Positions 17,554-25,756 of a stretch of DNA of 64,000 nt are shown here, one piece after another; positions within the stretch are counted from its first letter, which is position 1; each line of letters opens with the position of its first letter. The position numbers and the translations under genes were made by a program. The notes beneath the pieces are model-generated. The model ran no database searches, was not told the origin of the DNA, and saw only the letters and a list, made by a program, of their open reading frames with translations. Source of the DNA: Rhodomicrobium sp. R_RK_3 (GTDB lineage Bacteria; Pseudomonadota; Alphaproteobacteria; Rhizobiales; Rhodomicrobiaceae); the NCBI RefSeq assembly GCF_002198715.1, contig NZ_MWLK01000036.1, positions 124,001-188,000 on the forward strand. Reading direction: 5' to 3'.

Positions 17554-19195
17554 CGAGTTCGACACCCAATTTGTCCGCGAACGCGTCAGCCAATTTCGCG
17601 GACAGGTCGAACGGCGCCTCACCGGCGCGCTGAACGAGGACGAGTTCCGGCCGCTGCGGCTGATGAACGGCCTCTATCTGCAATTGCACGCCTATATGCT
17701 GCGCGTCGCCATTCCTTATGGCACGCTGTCGGCGCATCAGATGCGCCAGCTCGGCGCCATCGCCGATAAATACGACCGCGGCTACGGCCATTTCACCACC
17801 CGGCAGAACATCCAGTTCAACTGGCCCAAGCTGAAGGACGTGCCCGACATTCTCGACGATCTCGCCGATGTCGAGATGCACGCCATCCAGACCTCGGGCA
17901 ATTGCATCCGCAATGTCACCGCCGACCCCTATGCGGGCGTCGCGGCCGACGAGATCGCCGATCCGCGCCCGACCGGCGAATTGCTGCGGCAATGGTCGAG
18001 CAACCACCCCGAGTTCTCATTCCTGCCGCGCAAGTTCAAGATCGCGCTGACCGGCGCGCGCGCGGACCGCGCGGTGATAAAATTCCACGATATCGGCCTG
18101 CGCCTCGTCGAGGGCGAGGGCGGCCAGCTCGGCTATGAGGTCTGGGCCGGCGGCGGTCTCGGCCGCACGCCGATGATCGGCATCAAGGTGCGCGATTTCG
18201 TGCCGACCGCCGATCTGTTGCGCTATGTCGAGGCGATCATGCGCGTCTACAACGCGGAAGGCCGCCGGGACAATAAGTACAAGGCGCGCATCAAGATCCT
18301 GATCCACGAAAAGGGCGGCGAGGATTTCCGCGCCGAGGTCGAGCAGGAATTTGCCCGCATCGCGCATGACCCGGCCGCGCCCGTCGAAAAGGAATTGGCG
18401 CGCATCCAGGCATTCTTCGCGCCGCCCGCCTATGAGGCGCTGCCCGCCGAGAGCGAGGCTCTGGCGAAGGCGAAGCTGGCCAATCCGAATTTCGCCCGCT
18501 GGGTGCGTGTGAACACGCGGGCGCATAAGGCGCCGGGCTATACCATCGCCGTCATCTCGCTGAAGCCGAAGGGCGGCGTGCCGGGCGATGCGACCGGCGA
18601 CGAGATGCGCGTCATGGCCGACGCCGCCGACGCCTACAGCATGAGCGAATTGCGCGTCTCCGCCGAGCAGAACATCGTCTTGCCGAACGTGAAGGCGTCC
18701 GATTTGTTCGCGCTCTGGCAGATGCTGGACCGCGCCGGCCTCGCCTCCTCCAATGCCGAGCTGATTTCCGACGTCGTCTCCTGCCCCGGCATGGATTATT
18801 GCGCGCTGGCGACGGCCCGCTCGATCCCGATCGCGCAGGAGATCACCGAGCGCTTCGCCGAGCCCGTGCTGCAGGAGCAGATCGGCCCGATCCGCATCAA
18901 GATTTCCGGCTGCATCAATGCCTGCGGCCACCACCATGTCGGCGATATCGGCATCCTAGGCCTCGAAAAGACCGGCGCCGAAGCCTATCAGATCACGCTC
19001 GGCGGCGATCCGACCGAAAGCGCCGCTATCGGCGAGCGCTCCGGCCCCGGCTTTCCGGCGGAGGGCGTGGTCGATGCCATCGAGCGGCTGATCCACTTCT
19101 ATCTCGGCCGCCGCGAAGACGGCGAGACCTTTAAGCAGACCTATCACCGCCTCGGCCATTCCGTGATGAAGGACGCGCTCTATGCCTCTCATTAA
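17540..19195 (+). CDS. cysI: Ferredoxin-dependent nitrite/sulfite reductase (siroheme, 4Fe-4S)
   Basis: The 551-residue enzyme has both halves of the sulfite/nitrite reductase fold. Motifs include GYGHFTTRQNIQFNWPKL (first half) and the siroheme/4Fe-4S ligands C-x5-C in SCPGMDYCALATA and C-x3-C in GCINACGHHH. It should reduce sulfite to sulfide in assimilation; nitrite as substrate cannot be excluded by sequence. The gene overlaps both DUF2849 (upstream, 14 bp) and DUF934 (downstream, 14 bp). The single-subunit form without CysJ fits the linked ferredoxin as donor. No cysH, cysG or cysDN gene is present in this unit. Confidence 0.93.
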   Translation: MYRYDEFDTQFVRERVSQFRGQVERRLTGALNEDEFRPLRLMNGLYLQLHAYMLRVAIPYGTLSAHQMRQLGAIADKYDRGYGHFTTRQNIQFNWPKLKDVPDILDDLADVEMHAIQTSGNCIRNVTADPYAGVAADEIADPRPTGELLRQWSSNHPEFSFLPRKFKIALTGARADRAVIKFHDIGLRLVEGEGGQLGYEVWAGGGLGRTPMIGIKVRDFVPTADLLRYVEAIMRVYNAEGRRDNKYKARIKILIHEKGGEDFRAEVEQEFARIAHDPAAPVEKELARIQAFFAPPAYEALPAESEALAKAKLANPNFARWVRVNTRAHKAPGYTIAVISLKPKGGVPGDATGDEMRVMADAADAYSMSELRVSAEQNIVLPNVKASDLFALWQMLDRAGLASSNAELISDVVSCPGMDYCALATARSIPIAQEITERFAEPVLQEQIGPIRIKISGCINACGHHHVGDIGILGLEKTGAEAYQITLGGDPTESAAIGERSGPGFPAEGVVDAIERLIHFYLGRREDGETFKQTYHRLGHSVMKDALYASH

Positions 19196-19685
19196 GGACG
19201 GCCATTTCGTCGCCGACGACTGGTCGCGGCCGGTCGAGGGTGAGCCGGCCGTGGCGGGCGCGAAACTGATCCTGGCCTTCGCTCGGCTGGAGGCGGAGGC
19301 CTCCGACTTGATCGAGGCGGGTCATGCGGTCGGCGTGGAGATCACCAACGACACCGATCCGGCGGCGCTGGAGCCGTGGTTCGACCGGCTGGCGCTGATC
19401 GTCGTGCCGTTCCCGAGGGCCGCCGACGGGCGCGGCTTTTCCATAGCGACGCGCCTGCGCCGCCTTGGCTATCGCGGCGAATTGCGCGCCAGCGGCCACC
19501 TGATCGCCGACCAGTACACGCTGGCCCGGAGCTGCGGCTTCGACACCGTGGAAATTTCCGACGCCCAGGCCGCCCGCCAGCCCGAGCCGCATTGGCTCGA
19601 AGCCGAGCACGCCATGAGCCTCGCCTATCAGCGCGGCTACGGCCCCTTGCGCAACATCCTCGGCGCCCGCTGGGCGGCGCAGTAG
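19182..19685 (+). CDS. DUF934 family protein, sulfite-reductase associated
   Basis: This 167-residue protein (MPLIKDGHFVADDW...) belongs to DUF934, which is nearly always encoded next to assimilatory sulfite reductase in alpha- and betaproteobacteria. Family landmarks are VPFPRAADGRGFSIATRLR, GYRGELRASGHLIADQ and a C-terminal MSLAYQRGYG. It overlaps the end of cysI by 14 bases, so translation is coupled. An oxidoreductase-accessory role is usually assumed, but no catalytic residues are established. Confidence 0.88.
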   Translation: MPLIKDGHFVADDWSRPVEGEPAVAGAKLILAFARLEAEASDLIEAGHAVGVEITNDTDPAALEPWFDRLALIVVPFPRAADGRGFSIATRLRRLGYRGELRASGHLIADQYTLARSCGFDTVEISDAQAARQPEPHWLEAEHAMSLAYQRGYGPLRNILGARWAAQ

Positions 19686-19700
19686 CTGGCACCTCCTTCC

Positions 19701-19798
19701 GTCGTCCCGGCCTTGAGCCGGGACCCAATCCCGCATCCGCGAGCCCTGCGGCAAGAGGAGAGGCGAGTAGGCCCCGGCTCTGACGGCCGGGGCGATGA
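19701..19798. repeat. Dispersed palindromic repeat, CCGGGACCCAAT family
   Basis: Two hairpins, GTCCCGGC/GCCGGGAC (19705-19725) and CCCCGGC/GCCGGGG (19772-19792), flank a conserved segment with GGCAAGAGGAGAGGCGAGTA. The same arrangement recurs at 40833-40945, and its right end at 56752-56795. Located after the sulfite reductase operon, it may also help end transcription. Confidence 0.7.
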
Positions 19799-19839
19799 TG
19801 AGGGGTTTTCCGAATTCGCAGGCCCGGTGCAGGGGGCCG

Positions 19840-20625
19840 CTACCCCAGCCGCCCCGTCACCCAATAGGCCATCAAACCCATCCACTCCTTCGCTGCGAGA
19901 TCAATCCGCCGCCACGCCGTCGAAGGGCGCGGCGAGAAGCGCAGCAGATCTTCCGGACCGCGCGTGCGGAAATCCACCGGCCACGGTTTGACATCGAACC
20001 CTTCGGCCCGGAAAACCGCCATGGCGCGCGGCATGTGGAAGGCCGAGGTCACCAGCAGCCAGCGCTCGCCCGGCTTCGGATCGACCAGCCGCTTCGCGAA
20101 AGCCGCATTCTCCGACGTCGTGCGCGAGGCAGGCTCCAGCGTGATCCGCGCCGGGTCGATGCCGATGCGGGTGAAGAAGCGCTTGGCGATCTCGGCCTCG
20201 CTGGAACTGGTGTAGATCAGCGCGCCGTCGCCGCCGGAGATGACGATACGCGCGGCCGGAAACCGGTAGGCCAGCGCCGCCGTCTCGGTCAGCCGCTCGG
20301 CGGCCTCGTTCAGGGCGATCTCGTCGCGCGTGCTGGAGACCAGCGCATCGATGACGCCGCCGAGCACGATGATGCCGTCGACCCGGTCCAGCGCGTCCAT
20401 GCCGGGCCGCGTGTAAATCCGCTCCAAGCCGTACATCATCGCATTGGCGAGCGGCGACAATCCCGCCACGGCATAGATCAGCACCGTCGCCAGCAGCACC
20501 CGGATGCCGGCGCGCGTCCGGCCGCGCCAATAAAGCACGAAACCGAGCGCGAAAAGCAGAATCAGAAAGGTCGAGGGCTGCAGGAAATACCAGATCACTT
20601 TCGAGGCATAGAAGAACATCCGCAA
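19840..20625 (-). CDS. YdcF/DUF218 family membrane protein
   Basis: The 261-residue protein has two N-terminal membrane helices (about residues 8-30 and 38-60) followed by a DUF218 domain. Domain landmarks are DGIIVLGGVIDA, AARIVISGGDG, LEPASRTTSENAAFAK and LLVTSAFHMPRAMAVFRAEGFDV. The two-helix version resembles ElyC/SanA-like proteins connected to envelope and peptidoglycan homeostasis. It forms a single-gene unit convergent with the DUF934 gene. Confidence 0.88.
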   Translation of the reverse strand: MRMFFYASKVIWYFLQPSTFLILLFALGFVLYWRGRTRAGIRVLLATVLIYAVAGLSPLANAMMYGLERIYTRPGMDALDRVDGIIVLGGVIDALVSSTRDEIALNEAAERLTETAALAYRFPAARIVISGGDGALIYTSSSEAEIAKRFFTRIGIDPARITLEPASRTTSENAAFAKRLVDPKPGERWLLVTSAFHMPRAMAVFRAEGFDVKPWPVDFRTRGPEDLLRFSPRPSTAWRRIDLAAKEWMGLMAYWVTGRLG

Positions 20626-20735
20626 TCCTCTGGGCGCGCGCGCCTCACGCCCTTGGCGGGCAAATCCGCCAGCCGGGCCAGCCCCTTCTAATCCGGTGCG
20701 TGCGGTCTGCCAATCGCGGCCATCCGGAGCGTGTT

Positions 20736-20766
20736 CTTGAACGTGCCGCAGGCTCGCTTATATTTG
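20736..20766 (+). promoter_or_regulatory. RpoH (sigma-32) heat-shock promoter of hsp20
   Basis: CTTG (20736-20739), exactly 17 bases, then CTTATATTTG (20757-20766) matches the alphaproteobacterial heat-shock promoter consensus CTTG-N17/18-CYTATNTNNG at every defined position. It lies about 75 bp before the hsp20 start. The 5' leader of roughly 70 bases contains GCCTT (20785-20789), which could pair with the AGGGC around the ribosome-binding site. An added RNA-thermometer control is therefore possible but unproven. Confidence 0.75.
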
Positions 20767-20841
20767 CGGATAAGGTTCCGGAGTGCCTTCAGGGCTTCGG
20801 CGTGCCCGACAGGTTCAGGTCGCTTGGCAAAGGGCTTTGGG

Positions 20842-21261
20842 ATGTCGCGTATTGTTAAAAATCCTCTGCTGTTGGGCTTTGAGGATGTCGAGCGGATGCT
20901 CGATCAGATTGCCAAGACCGCAGGCGACGGCTACCCGCCCTACAACATCGAAAGGCTGGCGCCGGAGGGTGGAAAAGGCGAGCGGATCCGCATCGTTTTA
21001 GCGGTCGCGGGATTCACGCGCGATCAGCTTGAAGTCACTGTCGAGGATAACCAACTGTCGATTCGAGGAAGACAGGAAAGCGACACGTCCCGCACCTACC
21101 TTCATCGAGGCATTGCAGCCCGCCAGTTTCAGCGCAGTTTCGTGCTCGCAGACGGATTGGCTGTCCTGTCGGCCGAACTCGAGAGCGGTTTGCTGGTTAT
21201 CGACTTGATGCGGCCTGAGCCAAGCCGCCGCATCAGCAAGATCGAAATCCAAGATCGCTGA
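20842..21261 (+). CDS. Small heat shock protein Hsp20 (IbpA-like)
   Basis: The 139-residue protein has the rhizobial class A small heat-shock layout: an N-terminal segment (MSRIVKNPLLLGFEDVERML), PPYNIERL leading into the alpha-crystallin domain, and AVAGFTRDQLEVTVEDNQLSIRG at its centre. The C-terminus ends with an RRISKIEI segment, a version of the IxI motif. It acts as an ATP-independent holdase. The start at 20842 has AAAGGG seven bases upstream. An RpoH promoter precedes it and a DUF1150 gene follows. Confidence 0.93.
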   Translation: MSRIVKNPLLLGFEDVERMLDQIAKTAGDGYPPYNIERLAPEGGKGERIRIVLAVAGFTRDQLEVTVEDNQLSIRGRQESDTSRTYLHRGIAARQFQRSFVLADGLAVLSAELESGLLVIDLMRPEPSRRISKIEIQDR

Positions 21262-21335
21262 TTTTGCTGTATACTCACTCTGTGAGCCCTATAGCGACGC
21301 GCCGGAATTCACGCCAATCAAGAGGGGAATCGACT

Positions 21336-21605
21336 ATGTCCCATGAACAGCACTCCCTGGCAGCTCCTCTCGCCATGTCCGAAATTGAATTCGCGGCCCT
21401 GGGCGACGGAGAGATCGCCTATATCAAGACGCTCAGCCCCGAGGAGGCTCAGCATATCTATCCCCAGCTCGAGGGCTTGCCCGAAGGCATCACGATTTTC
21501 GCGGTCCATGCCGCTGACGGTACGCCGCTGGCGCTGACCGACACGCATTTCGCCGCCGTCGAGAACGCTAAGGAGCATGATCTCGAGCCGGTAAGCGTGC
21601 ATTAG
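21336..21605 (+). CDS. DUF1150 family protein downstream of hsp20
   Basis: This 89-residue acidic protein belongs to DUF1150, which in alphaproteobacteria commonly follows an hsp20 gene. The conserved region covers EFAALGDGEIAYIKTL and the C-terminal ALTDTHFAAVENAKEHDL. The ATG at 21336 has AGAGGGG about seven bases upstream, better than any earlier in-frame codon. It is separated by 74 bases from hsp20 and is probably co-transcribed from the heat-shock promoter. Function is unknown. Confidence 0.85.
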   Translation: MSHEQHSLAAPLAMSEIEFAALGDGEIAYIKTLSPEEAQHIYPQLEGLPEGITIFAVHAADGTPLALTDTHFAAVENAKEHDLEPVSVH

Positions 21606-21773
21606 TCTTAAAATCGCATTCCGGCCGCGGGCGAGAGCCTGCGGCCCTTGGTCTCATCCTCGCGGTGAGCCAATAAGACCTTCCCCCATGCGCCGTCCCG
21701 GCGCCATTCGCTCTTTTCCGGCTTCCTGCTGCTCCCGCGATAGCCTCCGGCGCGACTGCCAGCGCGCCGAAGC

Positions 21774-21800
21774 GGAATAAGCTTATGCAAACTTCTTCGT
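21774..21800 (+). promoter_or_regulatory. Candidate sulfur-regulon operator, site B
   Basis: GAATAAG (21775-21781), ten bases, then CTTCTTC (21792-21798) repeats the site A dyad with one mismatch and identical spacing. The 13 bases GGAATAAGCTTAT are shared exactly with site A. It stands 65 bp before the sulfonate-binding-protein start, 16 kb away from the sulfate locus. This linkage of two different sulfur importers is the strongest evidence for a shared regulator. Confidence 0.6.
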
Positions 21801-21863
21801 TCGCGCGCCATGTCCGGCCTCCTACGCTTATTGGCCACTCGACCGCCATTCAGGAGTTGCCTG

Positions 21864-22868
21864 ATGCCAGACAGAACGCGTGCCGCCGGCGCGAAGTCGC
21901 CGAGCAAATTCGAGCTCTTCCTGATCTATAGCGCGCTGATCGCCGCTTTCGCGATGGTGATCGGCATCATGGCGGCACGCGCCGCCGATAAGCCCGATGT
22001 AGTCCGCATCGGCTATCAGAAATCCTCGACCCTCATTACCGTGCTGAAGACCAGGGGCGACTTGGAAAAGGGCCTCGAAAAGCTCGGCGTCAAAGTGCAG
22101 TGGAGCGAGTTCTCCAGCGGCCTGCCGCTGCTCGAGGCGCTGAATGTCGGCGGCATCGACCTCTCCGCCGACGTTGCCGATACGGTGCCGGTCTTCGCAC
22201 AGGCGGCAGGCGCCAAGCTGGTCTATGTCGCCCAGGAAGCGCCCTCCCCGACCGCCCAGGCCATCGTCGTGCCGGCGAATTCGCCGATCACCTCCGTCGC
22301 CGGGCTGAAGGGCAAGGAGATCGCCTTCGCCAAGGCCGCCGGCGTGCATTATCTGCTGATCAAGAGTCTCGAGCGCGCGGGCCTGAAATTCAGCGACATC
22401 GAGCCCGCCTATCTCGCCCCGGCGGATGCCCGCGCCGCCTTCGAGCGCGGCAGTGTCGATGCCTGGGTGGTGTGGGATCCGTTTCTGTCGGCGGTGCAGC
22501 GCCAGGCCAATGCCCGCATCCTCTCGGACGGCGCCGATCTCGCCCAATATCAGCGCTATTACCTCGCCTCGGACAGTTTTGCCAAGGCGCGACCGGACGT
22601 GCTGGCAGAAATCTTCGGCCAGATCCGGGCGACCGGCCAATGGGTGAAGGACAATCCCAAGGACGCAGCCGTCCTGCTGGCTCCGGTCTGGGGCCTGGAC
22701 GCCGCTACCGTCGAGCAGGCCAACGGCCGCCGCAGCTATCAGGCGCGCGCCGTCACGGCGGAAAATCTCACCGAACAGCAAGAGATCGCCGACGCCTTCT
22801 TCAACGCCGGATTGCTGCCGAAGAAAGTCAACGCCACCGAAGTCAGCATCTGGCAGCCGGGGTCTTGA
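21864..22868 (+). CDS. ssuA: Aliphatic sulfonate ABC transporter substrate-binding protein (SsuA-type)
   Basis: The 334-residue protein matches the SsuA/TauA periplasmic binding family: VVRIGYQKSSTLITVLKTRGDLEKGL opens the mature domain (in two lobes), with FSSGLPLLEALNVGGID, KEIAFAKAAGVHYLL and DAWVVWDPFLSAV following. A long hydrophobic signal segment ends near RAADKP. The start at 21864 has CAGGAG seven bases upstream. No ssuB, ssuC or ssuD gene adjoins it, so it must work with a transporter encoded elsewhere or as an extra receptor. The upstream dyad suggests sulfur-starvation control. Confidence 0.9.
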   Translation: MPDRTRAAGAKSPSKFELFLIYSALIAAFAMVIGIMAARAADKPDVVRIGYQKSSTLITVLKTRGDLEKGLEKLGVKVQWSEFSSGLPLLEALNVGGIDLSADVADTVPVFAQAAGAKLVYVAQEAPSPTAQAIVVPANSPITSVAGLKGKEIAFAKAAGVHYLLIKSLERAGLKFSDIEPAYLAPADARAAFERGSVDAWVVWDPFLSAVQRQANARILSDGADLAQYQRYYLASDSFAKARPDVLAEIFGQIRATGQWVKDNPKDAAVLLAPVWGLDAATVEQANGRRSYQARAVTAENLTEQQEIADAFFNAGLLPKKVNATEVSIWQPGS

Positions 22869-22956
22869 GGAGAGTAGGCTAGGGCGCGGCGATCCGCGCC
22901 CCGCTCTGCGGGGCAGCAAGACCAGGGCGACCCACGCAGCCCGTGCGCGGAAGCCT

Positions 22957-24489
22957 CTACCACCACCAGGGCTGTTGCACCGGTTCGCGGTATCGGCGGA
23001 CGCGCTGACGCGGATTGCCCCGCTGGGAGCCGAAATTGCGCTCGAAAAAGAAGCCGAAGCCGTCGCCCTGATCGTCGCTTGCAATGAACGACTCGTTCGA
23101 GGGCCTGCGCGTGATGAACCCGCCCTGCGGCTGGTCGCTCAGCACCGCGACAAATTCGGTGCGATAGTTGGTCTCCGCGCTCAACGGCTCGTCGGAAATG
23201 ACGATCGAGGATCGCGGCAATGCGGTCGGCGCGACGCGGTCAAGCACGTCCTGGGGAATGGTGATGCGGTCGAGCGCGTCTCTGGGATCGCCGCCATTGT
23301 CGATGCTGACGGCGGTCCAGCGCAGGCCCGAGCCGCTGCGCGCCATGGCGGTGAACACATGCGTGCCGATCCGCTGGCCTGGATCGCGGATGGTGACCGG
23401 GACTTCGATGCTGGTATCGAACACTTCGCCGCCGCCGTCCGGCGCCGGCTTATGGGTGTTGCGCCGCACGTAAAGCTTTTGCGTCGCGCGGCTGATATAA
23501 ATCGAGACCGGTTCGAGCGCCAGCTTTGCTTCGTTCGCCGCCCTGATAGCGGCGGCCTTCCTGGTCTCGGCCGCCTTGGCGGCGTCCTTCGCGGCAGCGG
23601 CGGCGGCAGGCTTCGAGGGCGCCTCGGCCTTGGCGGTCTCGAGCTGCGCTCCCGCCTCCGCGGCCTTGGCGGCTGCCTTTTGCTTGCGATCCTCGGCGCC
23701 GGCCCTGGCTTGGTCGGTCTTGGCGGCGGCGACCGCCTTCTCGGCGCGTGCCAACTCGGCGTCGGCGCGGGCCTTGGCTTGTTCCAGCTTGCGCAGCGAG
23801 GCCGTGAGCGACGCGGTCTCGCGCGCCGCGATTGCCGCGGCCTTCTTCGCGTCCTCGGCTTCCTTGACCGCCTCGGCGGCTTTGCGGGCCAGCGGCTCGA
23901 CACGCGCGGGAGCCGCCGCAAGCGCTTCCGCGTTCGGCTGCAAGAGCGCCGGATGGGAAATATCGACCGGCACGGCATCGTCCGGCGAAATGATGACCCG
24001 CATGCCGATCCGGGTGCGGTCGAAAAGCCTCTCGGCAAATCCGTAAGGCATGCGCACGCAGCCATGCGAGGCGGCATAGCCGGGCAGCGGCCCGCCATGC
24101 ATCGCAATGCCGTTCCAGGTGATGCGCTGCATGTTCGGCATCTCGGCATCGTCATACATGGTCGAGCGGTGGTCCTTCTCCTTCTCGACGACGGCGAAAA
24201 TGCCGGCCGGGGTCTCGCGGCCCCTGACGCCCGTCGACACCGGCGCACGCAGGATCCAGCCCTCCGCGTCATAGAGCGTGACGTGCTGCGTCTTGATCGA
24301 CACGATCGCCATGATCGGCTCGCCCGCCGGGCGCGGCGCCGCTGCCTCTCTGAGCGGGGCAGGGCGTTTCTCGGCGGCGCCGGCGGCCGGCGCCGTCAAT
24401 GCGCTCATCGCGCCGAGCGTCACAATGGCCGACGCCGCCAAACGCCGCAGCGCGGTCGTCGAACGCGCCTTGATGATCGGATTTTCCAT
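22957..24489 (-). CDS. L,D-transpeptidase (YkuD) with coiled coil and degenerate second domain
   Basis: The 510-residue exported protein (signal peptide ending near AAGAA) has an active YkuD domain at about residues 60-175, with the catalytic motif ASHGCVRMP preceded by IAMHGGPLPG. Such enzymes make 3-3 peptidoglycan cross-links or attach proteins to the wall. A very Ala/Lys/Glu-rich coiled coil covers about residues 195-335. A second, YkuD-like segment follows (VSIYISRATQKLYV, then IRDPGQRIGTHVFTAM) but has no His-Cys motif. The end is Arg-rich and finishes in three Trp. The start at 24489 has AGGG upstream. Confidence 0.88.
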   Translation of the reverse strand: MENPIIKARSTTALRRLAASAIVTLGAMSALTAPAAGAAEKRPAPLREAAAPRPAGEPIMAIVSIKTQHVTLYDAEGWILRAPVSTGVRGRETPAGIFAVVEKEKDHRSTMYDDAEMPNMQRITWNGIAMHGGPLPGYAASHGCVRMPYGFAERLFDRTRIGMRVIISPDDAVPVDISHPALLQPNAEALAAAPARVEPLARKAAEAVKEAEDAKKAAAIAARETASLTASLRKLEQAKARADAELARAEKAVAAAKTDQARAGAEDRKQKAAAKAAEAGAQLETAKAEAPSKPAAAAAAKDAAKAAETRKAAAIRAANEAKLALEPVSIYISRATQKLYVRRNTHKPAPDGGGEVFDTSIEVPVTIRDPGQRIGTHVFTAMARSGSGLRWTAVSIDNGGDPRDALDRITIPQDVLDRVAPTALPRSSIVISDEPLSAETNYRTEFVAVLSDQPQGGFITRRPSNESFIASDDQGDGFGFFFERNFGSQRGNPRQRVRRYREPVQQPWWW

Positions 24490-24928
24490 GCCACATCCCT
24501 GTTGCATCGGCCGCCGCTCTTGCGGACGGTCAAGGTCGGCTCTCTGTCTCACGGCGTTCGCCCGCGAGTCCGTCACGGGCCCTGCTCACCCCAGTCGCGC
24601 GGGCGGCCGCGCGAGCGCCTCCGTTTAAACCAACCACGGCAGGATTAGATGCATGCGGCATGACGCCAAATCTGCCGGAAGCGCCGGGAGCAAGGATGGC
24701 GGTTGCAGGGCAGAAGCGGAAGTGCTGGGACGTCGGCGCTGGCTCCAAATTGCGTTGGGGTGGCGCTGACCGCCGATAGCGGCCCGGCTTCGACGGCGCG
24801 GCGACCTCGGCGGCAATAACATTACGCATCACACAGCTCCACACGTGACGCTACTCGATCTCGATTGACCGGCGGTTAAGGTCCGTTCCGCAAAGCGCCC
24901 GAAACTGAAAGCTCCGCTGAGCCGAAAA
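24490..24928. other. Intergenic region without convincing gene
   Basis: The 439 bases between the L,D-transpeptidase start and the end of the downstream-lying hydrolase gene are GC-rich and contain only open frames without recognisable protein character. The part next to 24490 must hold the transpeptidase promoter. I see no tRNA, strong hairpin or repeat of the families described elsewhere in the window. Confidence 0.5.
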
Positions 24929-25612
24929 TCAGCCGCCGCCTTTGCTCTTGCCGGGTGCGGGGAGACGGTAGGCGGGGTCGAGCCGGCGATCCAGATAGCC
25001 GTTCACCGAGCCCATCAGCTCGTCCACGCGGTCCTCGAAGAAGTGGTTCGCGCCCGGAATGGTGTCGTGGCTGATGACGATGCCCTTTTGCGTCTTCAGC
25101 TTGTCGACCAGCGTCTTCACCGCGTCCGGCGCGACGACGCGGTCCTCGGCGCCGTTGACCATCAGTCCGGATGAAGGGCAGGGCGCCAGGAAGCTAAAAT
25201 CATACAGGTTCGCCGGCGGCGCGACCGCGATGAAGCCGTCGATTTCGGGGCGGCGCATCAGCAATTGCATGCCGATCCAGGAGCCGAACGACACGCCCGC
25301 GATCCAGCAGGAGCGCGCATCGGGGTTGTAGATCTGCAGCCAGTCGAGCGCGGTCGCGGCATCGGCCAGCTCGCCGGGCCCGTTGTCGAACAGGCCCTGG
25401 CTGCGCCCGACGCCGCGAAAGTTGAACCGCAGCACCGAAAAGCCCCGCTGCGCAAAGGCATAATAAAGCTGGTAGACGATCTGGTTGTTCATCGTCCCCC
25501 CAAATTGCGGGTGGGGATGCAATATCACCGCGATCGGGGCAAAATTGGCCGCTTCGTGATGGTAGCGCGCTTCGATGCGGCCTGCCGGGCCATTCAGGAT
25601 CACTTCAGGCAT
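24929..25612 (-). CDS. Alpha/beta hydrolase (COG2945-like)
   Basis: The 227-residue protein is a small alpha/beta hydrolase. It has the oxyanion-region motif LHPHPQFGGTMNNQIV, a FNFRGVGRSQG strand-turn, the nucleophile elbow GVSFGS near residue 106, an Asp in NGAEDRVV and a His in PGANHFFEDR. This pattern is typical of a conserved proteobacterial group with unknown substrate. The Ser-Asp-His triad is complete. It is divergent from iscR with about 270 bases between them. Confidence 0.87.
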   Translation of the reverse strand: MPEVILNGPAGRIEARYHHEAANFAPIAVILHPHPQFGGTMNNQIVYQLYYAFAQRGFSVLRFNFRGVGRSQGLFDNGPGELADAATALDWLQIYNPDARSCWIAGVSFGSWIGMQLLMRRPEIDGFIAVAPPANLYDFSFLAPCPSSGLMVNGAEDRVVAPDAVKTLVDKLKTQKGIVISHDTIPGANHFFEDRVDELMGSVNGYLDRRLDPAYRLPAPGKSKGGG

Positions 25613-25711
25613 ATGGATTGCTTTTCATAAGCTGGCGTTCGGGGGGCGACGGCGAAAATTGCCTCAAGCGCGGGTGCGACGCCGAAAACCTAAGGGATAT
25701 TTGCCGTGCAA

Positions 25712-25736
25712 ATACTTGACTCCTGCAGTCGGGATT
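25712..25736 (+). promoter_or_regulatory. IscR type 1-like binding site overlapping -35
   Basis: ATACTTGACT (25712-25721), five bases, then AGTCGGG (25727-25733) fits the E. coli type 1 IscR consensus ATASYYGACT-N5-AGTCRRSTAT at most positions, including both GACT/AGTC half sites. It covers the -35 hexamer of the promoter before iscR. [2Fe-2S]-IscR bound here would block RNA polymerase, giving negative autoregulation of the SUF operon. Confidence 0.65.
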
Positions 25737-25744
25737 CCTATACA
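25716..25744 (+). promoter_or_regulatory. Sigma-70 promoter of the SUF operon
   Basis: TTGACT (25716-25721) and TATACA (25739-25744) are separated by 17 bases, a near-consensus promoter. Transcription should start near 25751, leaving a leader of about 130 bases before iscR. This is the strongest vegetative promoter I can see in the window. Confidence 0.75.
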
Positions 25745-25756
25745 TCATAGTACGAG

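Noticed and set aside
22975-24648. 557-codon plus-strand frame opposite the L,D-transpeptidase
   Set aside because: The minus-strand product has a signal peptide and the SHGCVRM catalytic motif; the opposite frame has neither.
24530-24844. Possible 104-residue protein upstream of the L,D-transpeptidase gene
   Set aside because: Arg/Pro/Ala-rich composition, no ribosome-binding site I trust and no family pattern.
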